NCBI GenBank assembly: GCA_003331195.1
Contig: QOOZ01000034.1
Coordinates: 16,974 to 80,973, forward strand
DNA from: Puniceicoccaceae bacterium
Lineage (GTDB): Bacteria; Verrucomicrobiota; Verrucomicrobiia; Opitutales; Coraliomargaritaceae
DNA: 64,000 bases
Direction of reading: 5' to 3'
Position 1 is the first letter of the stretch, and the number at the start of each line of letters is the position of its first letter. Shown in pieces: positions 56,815 to 64,000 of the stretch. Under the pieces are notes generated by a model that saw only the letters and a program-made list of their open reading frames with translations, searched no databases and was not told the DNA's origin. Position numbers and translations under genes: made by a program.

Positions 56815-59595
56815 TTACTCCTTTACAATCTTATCAAGCTCTTCGCGAAGCTCTATCAGGGCGGAGGTGTGCGTGTCTTCTTCGCTCTTTTCATTTTTTA
56901 TGTAAAAAGTATCCATTGCTACGCCCCGTTCGGTCGCTATGCGGGCGAAGCTAATATCGAAACCCATCTGAGTGATCAGCCGTGAGATCCTATATAGCAG
57001 CCCGATTTGGTCACTGGCTTGCACCTCGATAATTGTTTGTTTGAGGGATAGCTCGTGGTAGACATCGACACTTGGCGGGAATGGGGCGGGAAGCATGTCC
57101 TTATCATTTCTTTGCTCTGCGATTTTGGCTTCGCGCTCATCAATCGCAGGCATGAGTTCCTTTTCCTGGATCAAAGCTTCTTCGAGGCGCTTTTCGAAGA
57201 CCTTGCGTGCCTTTTTGTTGCTCACGGCGCCTCCACCTGGATCGATGATGTAGAAAGTATCGATCGAGATGTGGTCTTTACGAGTGATTGCCTTTGTACT
57301 AACGATGTTCACTCCCGCAAGGGTGAGCGCGCCTGCTAGCTTGTAGAAGAGTCCCGCACGATCCCATGTGACGACATTAACTACCGTCATGCCGAGGTCG
57401 ATATCGTCATGCCAATGGATGATCGGTGCGAGCGTGCCCATCGAGTAGGCAGTTTGAATCTGGGTCAGCAGCTTGTTGACCATGCGAAGATGCAGTTCGA
57501 TGTCTTCCTGGTCGGTGTTTATAAAATAACGCTCAGGAAGTAGACTGAAGTGCGCCTCGACTTCTTCTTTCGAGATGTCTCCGATCTTTTTTTCGAGTAT
57601 TTCTTGGTGCAGCATGCTGATTAAGTCTTTTCGTTTTTGTTCGATTATTTCGTCATCTTGAAATTGCTCTAGCGTTCGAACATAGAGGGCGCGGTGTAAG
57701 GTATCTTTATGGTTATTCCAAAGTGTAGGACCCGTTCCGCGCGCATCGCAGTAGGTATGAACGTAGAGAAGTCTGAGTTTATGTGGATCCTCAACAAATT
57801 TGGCGAAGGAGACCGCTGTTTTGGGATCATCTAAATCAAAACGTTGCCAGAATCGTGCCATTTTCAAATGGTTGCGGATAATAAACAAAATTTGTTCCTG
57901 TTGCTCGCGCCCGATATTGAATCGATTAAGTATGGGCTGTGCAATACGCACGCCCGCGACGTCGTGGTTTTTCATCCCCTCCGCCTTACCTATGTCGTGT
58001 AGTAGCAAGATCAAATAGAGCAATAAGGGGTCATCATTTTTCCGCAGTTCCTTTTCATAGCGGCCGTATTCGTCGTCGTGCTTACTAAAGACTCGATCGA
58101 GGTGGCGGATCGTACGCAGCACATGTTCATCGGCCGTGTAGCGGTGGTAATATTCGTGCTGCACCATGCAGGTTAGCTCGCCAAATTCTGGCAAATAGCG
58201 CCCAAGTACGCCCATTTCGTGCATCTGCATCAGGATCGGGTAGACTTCGCCGGAGCTGCGGAGGATAGAGCAGAAGCTCTTGGCCGCCGAGGCGCTGTTG
58301 ATGATCGAGTGGTCGATCAGAGGAATCGACCGCGTGATTAAGAAGCGCAGGTCGGAGTCCAGCTTGGCGCCGAACTGCTGAGCGAGGCGAAAGATACGGA
58401 TCAGGCGAACTGGGTCGTCTTGAAAAACGTTCGGGTTTTGAGCAGAGAGCACTTTTTCATACAGTTGGAAGCCTTCCATTTTCCTTCCTAGCAGATTTTG
58501 GCGCGCACGCAATGCCTCACGAAAGCTGATTCGGCCTGTCGAAGTTTCTAATGCCATCCGCCCTTTCAGCATTTCGCTACTCTGGTAAATTGTGCGGGCC
58601 GCGGTGTAGTAATCCTTCATGAAGGATTCGACGCGTTCGAAGATATCCTCTTGCGGGTAGTTTAAATATTCGGCGATGACGGGTTGCTGATCTAGGTCGA
58701 GTTTATCGGTCGGTCGACGATTCTGCATGTGCAGCTCCGTTCGGGTGCGCAGTAGGAAGTCGTAGGCCACTATCAATGCCTCGCGCTCGTCATTGCGCAG
58801 TAGTTCCGCTTTGACTAAGTCGCGAAAGGATCGAAAGCCGTATTTAATATGCGCCATCCAGAGGATATTCTGGTAGTCGCGCAAGCCGCCGACGCCATTT
58901 TTAATATCCGGCTCCTGCAGGTAAAGGGTGTTGCCTGATTTAGCATGGCGAAGCAGTTCACTTTCGAGGCGTTCTTGGATGTAAACTTCCGAGTTTTCCG
59001 ACTTAACGAACTCTTCGAAGCGGCTACGCATTCTCTTGTAGAGAGGCTCGGAGCCACAGATCACGCGCGATTCCAAAATAGCGTTCTTTGATTGTATCTC
59101 TTTGCGGCATTCGTCGATCACCTCCTTGGCATTGCGCGAGGCATGCCCTACCTTCAGCCCTAGATCCCAAAGAGGGTAGAGGATTTCTTCAGCCACAATC
59201 TCTTGGAACTTTTTAAAGGCTTTACCGCCTGCCTTTAGAGGGTAGAGGAACATTAGATCGATATCGCTATGCGGGTTCAGCTCCCGCCTCCCGTAGCCAC
59301 CTGTCGCCAGAATGGCCATTTTGCAGGGCAAGGTTCCTTGTTCGGTCGTGTAAAGATCGAGTGCAGCTAAAAAGAGGTTTTCGATCACCACATCTATCAT
59401 CGCGGCGCGCGCTTGGCATACTTTCAGCCCCGACTCGCCCTTGCGGTGCATGCGCTCTAGCATGACATTTTCCAATTCCACGTAGCGTTTGTAGGCGGGC
59501 AGCTGCTTGCTGCGAGAAACGCCTGGATCGAAAATCAACCGCTTCTGGGCGTGTTGGTGAAGGCGACGAAAGAGCGAGTTATCTTGGATGGGCAT
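56815..59595 (-). CDS. glnD: [Protein-PII] uridylyltransferase / uridylyl-removing enzyme
   Basis: Senses glutamine and reversibly uridylylates PII proteins, linking nitrogen status to glutamine synthetase and NtrBC. The nucleotidyltransferase motif GGYGRRELNPHSDIDL is at 99-114. A helical domain follows, then an HD hydrolase domain (YHRYTADEHVLRTIRHLD, LILLLHDIGKAEGMKNHD; about 480-600). Two ACT domains lie at the C-terminus (about 705-780 and 835-915). It has 926 residues, the expected length. No glnB or glnK is in the window. The downstream GAF kinase may be co-transcribed. Confidence 0.96.
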   Translation of the reverse strand: MPIQDNSLFRRLHQHAQKRLIFDPGVSRSKQLPAYKRYVELENVMLERMHRKGESGLKVCQARAAMIDVVIENLFLAALDLYTTEQGTLPCKMAILATGGYGRRELNPHSDIDLMFLYPLKAGGKAFKKFQEIVAEEILYPLWDLGLKVGHASRNAKEVIDECRKEIQSKNAILESRVICGSEPLYKRMRSRFEEFVKSENSEVYIQERLESELLRHAKSGNTLYLQEPDIKNGVGGLRDYQNILWMAHIKYGFRSFRDLVKAELLRNDEREALIVAYDFLLRTRTELHMQNRRPTDKLDLDQQPVIAEYLNYPQEDIFERVESFMKDYYTAARTIYQSSEMLKGRMALETSTGRISFREALRARQNLLGRKMEGFQLYEKVLSAQNPNVFQDDPVRLIRIFRLAQQFGAKLDSDLRFLITRSIPLIDHSIINSASAAKSFCSILRSSGEVYPILMQMHEMGVLGRYLPEFGELTCMVQHEYYHRYTADEHVLRTIRHLDRVFSKHDDEYGRYEKELRKNDDPLLLYLILLLHDIGKAEGMKNHDVAGVRIAQPILNRFNIGREQQEQILFIIRNHLKMARFWQRFDLDDPKTAVSFAKFVEDPHKLRLLYVHTYCDARGTGPTLWNNHKDTLHRALYVRTLEQFQDDEIIEQKRKDLISMLHQEILEKKIGDISKEEVEAHFSLLPERYFINTDQEDIELHLRMVNKLLTQIQTAYSMGTLAPIIHWHDDIDLGMTVVNVVTWDRAGLFYKLAGALTLAGVNIVSTKAITRKDHISIDTFYIIDPGGGAVSNKKARKVFEKRLEEALIQEKELMPAIDEREAKIAEQRNDKDMLPAPFPPSVDVYHELSLKQTIIEVQASDQIGLLYRISRLITQMGFDISFARIATERGVAMDTFYIKNEKSEEDTHTSALIELREELDKIVKE

Positions 59596-59767
59596 GTGCC
59601 GTGAAAGTGCTTGAGTGGCTCAAAGAACCTCATTTTTGCGCTTCGCGTCAAGTGAGTTCGCTAGCTTGTTAGAGCCGCGGTAAATAAATTGCTTTCGCTT
59701 TTGACCCCGTATCGCTTTCTGTTACCGCTAAGCGCTCTCATAAGTAAAAATCTAAATATTATACATT

Positions 59768-60319
59768 ATGCAAATCGCAGACGGAACAGTCGTCGCAATG
59801 GACTACGAGCTCAAAGACGACGAAGGAACATTACTCGATCAATCCCAACCTGGGCAGCCACTTACCTATCTACATGGGCACAAAAATATCATCCCTGGCT
59901 TAGAAGCTTCTCTTGTCGGAAAAGCTGCAGGCGAAACTGTGGAAGTCCGTGTAGCTCCTGAGGATGGCTATGGCGTGACCAATCCTTCGCTCGAACAAGT
60001 GGTGCCTCGCGACCGTTTTCAAGGCGTGGAATCGCTTGAAGTGGGCATGCAATTTCAAGCGAACACAGAGCAAGGACCTGTCTCTGTTCGTGTGGTCAAA
60101 GTTGATGACGATGACGTCACCGTCGATGGCAACCACCCACTCGCGGGTAAGCACCTCAACTTCAACGTTACTGTGCAGGAAGTTCGTACGGCGACCGAAG
60201 AGGAGATCGCCCATGGCCACACTCATCTGGGTGGAGGTTGCTGCGGAGGGGGAAGTGAAGGTGGTGAATGCTGCAGTGAGGATAAAGAAAGCGAAGAGGG
60301 CGATTGCTGCTCGAACTAA
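59768..60319 (+). CDS. slyD: FKBP-type peptidyl-prolyl isomerase (SlyD-like) with metal-binding tail
   Basis: A 183-residue SlyD-type protein: the FKBP core is split by the insert-in-flap domain, with VVAMDYELKDDEGTLLDQS, LTYLHGHKNIIPGLEASLVG and PEDGYGVTNPSLEQVVPR. The C-terminal tail is rich in histidine, glycine and cysteine (HGHTHLGGGCCGGG, then ECC and a final DCCSN), a likely nickel or zinc binding region. In E. coli SlyD delivers nickel to hydrogenase and folds nascent proteins. No hydrogenase or urease is nearby. A strong terminator follows. Confidence 0.92.
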   Translation: MQIADGTVVAMDYELKDDEGTLLDQSQPGQPLTYLHGHKNIIPGLEASLVGKAAGETVEVRVAPEDGYGVTNPSLEQVVPRDRFQGVESLEVGMQFQANTEQGPVSVRVVKVDDDDVTVDGNHPLAGKHLNFNVTVQEVRTATEEEIAHGHTHLGGGCCGGGSEGGECCSEDKESEEGDCCSN

Positions 60320-60341
60320 ATTAGCCCAAGATTTAAAGTAA

Positions 60342-60375
60342 AAGAGCCCCACCAATTTAAATAGGTGGGGCTCTT
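60342..60375. terminator. Bidirectional intrinsic terminator between slyD and manA
   Basis: AAGAGCCCCACC (60342-60353) and GGTGGGGCTCTT (60364-60375) form a perfect 12-bp stem with a 10-base loop. CTTTG follows on the plus strand and TTTTACTTT on the minus strand. It lies between the convergent slyD and manA stops and would end both. Confidence 0.85.
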
Positions 60376-60400
60376 CTTTGAAAGCTAGAGATGCAAGCTA

Positions 60401-61348
60401 CTAAAACTGATCCGTGACTAAAACCGTTGCAGGTTCGTTAGCGCTCAGGCTTGCGCCAGTCACATATGGCTGAAGATAGTTGCCGCCATTCGCGAGCTTG
60501 GTCCCACTTAGTCTGTCGATCACTCTACCTTCCACTGCGTGGATGAGGCGTGCACCTTCGCCGGCTGGGAGCTCCAGCGCGTCGTCGCCAGGCTTCAGTT
60601 CGAATTTTTGGATGCGAAACTCTCTACAATCGGCCAGCGTCTGTGCCCCAGGCAGGATCTTGAGCGGCCCCGGTTCGTAGTCGTCGAAGTCGATCGATTG
60701 GAGCGATTGCTCGATATGTAATTGTCGTGGGGCACCGTTTAGCCCAACGCGTCCCCAGTCGTAGACCCGGTAGGTGGTGTCTGAGTTTTGCTGGATCTCC
60801 AAAATCAAATTACCCGCGTCGATCGCGTGCATACGGCCGCTCTCCACTAGGATCGAGTCGCCAGGGTTTACGGGGAAACGATGCACGCAGGTGGCCACTT
60901 CATTGTCTTTAAGCGCTTGAGTGAATTGTTCACGGGTGACGCCTTGCTTCAGCCCTACGATCAGCGAGGCATCTTCGTCGCACTCAGCAATGTACCAATT
61001 CTCGGTTTTTGGTTCGCCCCCTAGTATGGGTGCGATTGCGGCAGGCGGATGCACTTGGAGCGATAAGCGATCTTGGCAATCAAGCCATTTGATTAATATA
61101 GGAAATGGCCGCGAACCCTCGCGCCCTGGCCCGAGGATGTCCGCCGCGCCGCCTTCCAATAGCTCGCGGATGGTCTTTCCTTTGTGAGTGCCTTCGGCAA
61201 CGATTGACTGCTCACCCTCTCGGTCGACCAGTTCCCAGCTCTCGCCGATCACTTTGCCTTCTGGGAGCTTGCGCCCCAATTTAAGTTCGAGACCACGACC
61301 GCCCCAAACGCGCTCCATGTAGAGTGGGGTGAAGGACATTAATTCCAT
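60401..61348 (-). CDS. manA: Mannose-6-phosphate isomerase, class I
   Basis: Interconverts mannose 6-phosphate and fructose 6-phosphate; a zinc cupin enzyme. The metal and substrate segments DRLSLQVHPP, with the following TENWYIAE, and later GDSILVESGRMHAIDAGNLILEIQQNSDTTYRVYDW are clear. It is of the short Bacillus/Firmicutes type (315 residues). The start is ATG 61348 (MELMSFTPLYMERVWGG) or 61339. No other mannose gene is nearby. It is divergent from ftsK. Confidence 0.94.
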   Translation of the reverse strand: MELMSFTPLYMERVWGGRGLELKLGRKLPEGKVIGESWELVDREGEQSIVAEGTHKGKTIRELLEGGAADILGPGREGSRPFPILIKWLDCQDRLSLQVHPPAAIAPILGGEPKTENWYIAECDEDASLIVGLKQGVTREQFTQALKDNEVATCVHRFPVNPGDSILVESGRMHAIDAGNLILEIQQNSDTTYRVYDWGRVGLNGAPRQLHIEQSLQSIDFDDYEPGPLKILPGAQTLADCREFRIQKFELKPGDDALELPAGEGARLIHAVEGRVIDRLSGTKLANGGNYLQPYVTGASLSANEPATVLVTDQF

Positions 61349-61437
61349 GAAAGTTTTATTGTTGGATTTCTAGGGGGATGCGATACTCAATCGAACCTTG
61401 TTTTTCACGTATTCGCGCTTAATTTCATTCCAACTAT

Positions 61438-63993
61438 ATGGCACGTAAAGCAAAGAAGAAAGTCGCAAAAAACAAAGTTCTCTCCCAAGAGCCGCGAAAA
61501 GCGCAGTCGCGGCCGGTCTGGGCCTTGCTTCTCATTACGATCGCGGCCCTTGTCGCGGTTTCGGTTTTTGACTACAATTCGGGTCAACACAATATAACCC
61601 CTCCCTCTGACATCAACGCGGTCGGGAAAGTGGGTAGCGGTATCGGTTTCTACGGGTTTCACTATTTCGGAATCGCTGTATTTTTAATCCCACTATTTCT
61701 ATTTTGGTTTGGTATTCGGCTACTCATCCAGCAGGAGCGTGGTAAGCGCGTCTTGGCTGCGATCGCTTCACCTATCGCGATTCTCTTTGCGGCAGGACTT
61801 ATCGAATGGATCGACCCCTCTGCTAGCGGAGTGGGCAGCATCTTCGAAAATCAAATTTCAAATTATTTAGGAGGCGTCCTTGGCGAGTTCCTGTATCATA
61901 AAGTACTTTTTCCGCCGCTTGGTCATTTTGGCTCCTTTCTCATTATGCTGATGGGCTTCATCATCGGCTCGATCCTCGTTTTTACGGACAACCTTGGGCG
62001 TTTCATAGAGTATCTTCAAAATACTTACCGCAACTTCCTTGCCAACCGCTCTGAGTCTAAGGAAGCCCGCAAAGTCCGCAAAGCCGAGAAAGCCGAAGCA
62101 AAGCGCCTCGCTAAAGAGGAGGCCGCGCTCGCCAGAGCCGAGGCCAAGGCAAACAAGGCCGCCGCCAAGGCAGACAAAGCCGAGAAGCCCGCTCAAAAAG
62201 CAGAGGAGGATACAGAGGATGCAGAGGAGGACGAAACCCTCGAAGATGATCGCAAACCTTCACTACTTAGAGGCGCACCTACGCCCTTGCCCGCAACCAA
62301 TGGTAGCGTCGCAAGCAAGACTCCGCCTAAAAAGAAACTCATCTCCAAGCCTCAAACCCCAGACCCCGAGCTGAAGAAACCCGCTCTGGACTCTGCCACC
62401 ATCAAGATTATCTCTGGTGAAAAAACAGAAAAGTCCGTAGCTAATATTCCTGAACGACGAGGCGACTATATCTTCCCGCCGCGCGGACTTTTATCTGAAG
62501 CACCCGACAACATCGCTGCCGCCCCCGAAGATCATGCGGGCACGATGAACGCGCTCGTGCGCACGCTCGAAGAGTTCGGGGTTAAAGTTATTCCTGGCGA
62601 GATTCACACTGGTCCGGTCATCACGCGCTATGAGGTCACCCCTGCGGCGGGTGTCCGGGTGGAAAAGATCGTCAATCTTGATAAGAATATCGCCCTCGGC
62701 CTCAAGGCGATGTCCGTGCGAATACTAGCCCCCGTTCCCGGGAAAGGCACCGTCGGCATCGAAGTACCCAATAGGATTGCGCAAGCCGTCTGTATGCGTG
62801 ACATCATTGAATCGAAAGCGTGGGACGATGCTGGCGCCGAGATTCCCGTCGTCTTGGGGCAAGATGTGACAGGTAAGCCAATGGTCATGGATTTGACTAA
62901 GATGCCTCACGTGCTCATTGCCGGCTCCACTGGTTCGGGTAAGACCGTTTGTATCAATGCCGTTATTGCCTCGCTCCTTTACCACTCCGGGCCTGAGGAC
63001 CTTCGCTTCATTATGGTCGACCCCAAGGTAGTGGAAATGCAGATGTATAATTCACTGCCGCATATGCTCATCCCTGTGGTGACCGAGGCCAAGAAAGTGC
63101 CTGCTGCCCTCAAATGGCTGATTGCCGAGATGGAACATCGCTACCAGATTTTCGCTAAGACAAACGTACGCAATATTGCAGGCTTTAATGCCAAACTCCT
63201 GAAAGATAAAGCGGAGCAGGCTAAGGCCAAAGCGATGGAATCGGACATGAGCCCCGAAGAGCGGAACGCCCTTCAGCAAGTGGAAGTCCCCCGTGATGAT
63301 GATGCTTTTGAGATACCTCGTAAAAAGCTGCCTTATATCGTTTGTATCATCGACGAATTGGCCGATCTAATGATGGTCGCTCCTGCAGATATTGAGACCT
63401 GCATCGCGCGTATTGCTCAGCTCGCACGCGCCGCCGGCATCCACCTTATTCTGGCCACCCAGCGGCCATCGGTGAATGTCATCACAGGCGTGATCAAGGC
63501 GAATTTACCCAGCCGCATTTCCTTCAAAGTAGCTTCCAAGATCGACAGCCGCACGATTCTCGATGGCGGTGGTGCCGAAGCGCTGATTGGTAAGGGCGAT
63601 ATGCTTTTCATCCCTCCCGGTACTTCGAATCTAGTGCGCGCCCAAGGCGCTTTCGTCTCGGACGACGAGATCGAAGCCATTGTCGAATTTCTTAAAGAGA
63701 ATAACGATCCGCCAGAGATCGCCAAAGAAGTGCAGAAGCAAATTGATGCCGGCAGTGACGATGGAGCAATGGGCGACGACGGTGGCCCCACTGACGGGGA
63801 CGAACTTTTGCCTGGGGCGATCGACGTTCTCCGCAGTACGAAGCGCGCCTCTACCTCGATGCTTCAGCGCCGTTTACGTATCGGTTACAACCGTGCGGCT
63901 CGCCTCATGGAGGAGCTTGAAGAGCGTGGCATCGTAGGGCCCGAAAACGGCTCCAGCCCTCGTGAGATCATGGTCGATCTTGACGAGATGTAG
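61438..63993 (+). CDS. ftsK: DNA translocase FtsK/SpoIIIE
   Basis: A septum-located DNA pump that resolves chromosome dimers and clears DNA at division. Four N-terminal membrane segments lie between about 20 and 200. A charged alanine/lysine linker follows (about 205-270, repeated A/K/E). The alpha-beta motor has PGKGTVGIEVPN and Walker A GSTGSGKT (about 498-505), then DPKVVEMQMYNSLPHML and ATQRPSVNVITGVIKAN. The C-terminal gamma winged helix (KRASTSMLQRRLRIGYNRAARLM) recognises KOPS sites. The whole gene (851 residues) fits just inside the window. Confidence 0.97.
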   Translation: MARKAKKKVAKNKVLSQEPRKAQSRPVWALLLITIAALVAVSVFDYNSGQHNITPPSDINAVGKVGSGIGFYGFHYFGIAVFLIPLFLFWFGIRLLIQQERGKRVLAAIASPIAILFAAGLIEWIDPSASGVGSIFENQISNYLGGVLGEFLYHKVLFPPLGHFGSFLIMLMGFIIGSILVFTDNLGRFIEYLQNTYRNFLANRSESKEARKVRKAEKAEAKRLAKEEAALARAEAKANKAAAKADKAEKPAQKAEEDTEDAEEDETLEDDRKPSLLRGAPTPLPATNGSVASKTPPKKKLISKPQTPDPELKKPALDSATIKIISGEKTEKSVANIPERRGDYIFPPRGLLSEAPDNIAAAPEDHAGTMNALVRTLEEFGVKVIPGEIHTGPVITRYEVTPAAGVRVEKIVNLDKNIALGLKAMSVRILAPVPGKGTVGIEVPNRIAQAVCMRDIIESKAWDDAGAEIPVVLGQDVTGKPMVMDLTKMPHVLIAGSTGSGKTVCINAVIASLLYHSGPEDLRFIMVDPKVVEMQMYNSLPHMLIPVVTEAKKVPAALKWLIAEMEHRYQIFAKTNVRNIAGFNAKLLKDKAEQAKAKAMESDMSPEERNALQQVEVPRDDDAFEIPRKKLPYIVCIIDELADLMMVAPADIETCIARIAQLARAAGIHLILATQRPSVNVITGVIKANLPSRISFKVASKIDSRTILDGGGAEALIGKGDMLFIPPGTSNLVRAQGAFVSDDEIEAIVEFLKENNDPPEIAKEVQKQIDAGSDDGAMGDDGGPTDGDELLPGAIDVLRSTKRASTSMLQRRLRIGYNRAARLMEELEERGIVGPENGSSPREIMVDLDEM

Positions 63994-64000
63994 CTAGCAT

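Noticed and set aside
1..64000. Mobile element, prophage, CRISPR or defence island
   Set aside because: I saw no transposase, integrase, phage structural gene, direct-repeat array or restriction or defence gene; apart from the noted cases the genes are core functions.

Overview
The window is a gene-dense, roughly 50% GC bacterial chromosome segment carrying almost only housekeeping genes. I see no rRNA, tRNA, CRISPR array, insertion sequence or prophage. The gene set (plant/cyanobacterial-type IspH, a PurM paralogue of the long Bacteroidetes/Verrucomicrobia form, RapA, GlnD, scattered type IV pilus-like genes, several unknown membrane proteins) suggests a Gram-negative bacterium of the Planctomycetes-Verrucomicrobia-Chlamydiae group. 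My best guess is Verrucomicrobiota, class Opitutia (Puniceicoccales-like). This is an inference from gene content, not a phylogenetic result.

Layout. 1-4.7 kb: tail of a DUF5069 gene, then nadC-birA-coaX (NAD, biotin and CoA cofactor supply) and miaB. 4.7-7.1 kb (minus): a compact cluster of a half-size OsmC-like protein, an N-terminally extended IspH and a YccV/HspQ-like protein. 7.3-10 kb: an orphan RelE-like toxin, pssA and dnaN. 10-13.5 kb: two unknown membrane proteins flanking gnd. 13.6-20 kb: comF, accD, folC and two overlapping KefB-type antiporter genes. 20-27.3 kb: prfA-prmC (minus), a HAD protein, a DUF6789-like protein, rapA and a PIG-L deacetylase. 27.4-30.7 kb: mnmE-mnmG, with two parS-like centromere palindromes inside mnmG. 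30.9-34.3 kb: phoB-phoR and an antisense-overlapping pilC. 34.3-37.4 kb: a 485-base AT-rich gap, a LolA-like protein, a Nudix hydrolase, and queC/queD. 37.5-47.3 kb: the translation/RNA cluster nusA-infB-rbfA-nrnA-truB-ribF, then an RluA-family synthase, gpsA and a SET-domain protein. 47.3-52.3 kb (minus): tyrA-aroA-cmk-plsC and a PurM-like gene. 52.4-64 kb: an FGE-like membrane protein, a 47-residue membrane peptide, a pilin, glnD with a GAF-GAF histidine kinase, slyD, manA and ftsK.

The strongest non-routine signals are: (1) two identical 16-bp perfect palindromes of parS type in mnmG, which with dnaN, mnmE and mnmG suggest an origin-proximal location; (2) a terminator/antiterminator pair immediately before the nusA start codon, which looks like an attenuator for the nusA-infB operon; (3) AccD with three of the four zinc-ribbon cysteines replaced; (4) an IspH with about 110 extra N-terminal residues, coupled to a truncated OsmC-like gene; (5) a eukaryotic-style SET methyltransferase with a post-SET cysteine cluster and a lysine-rich tail.
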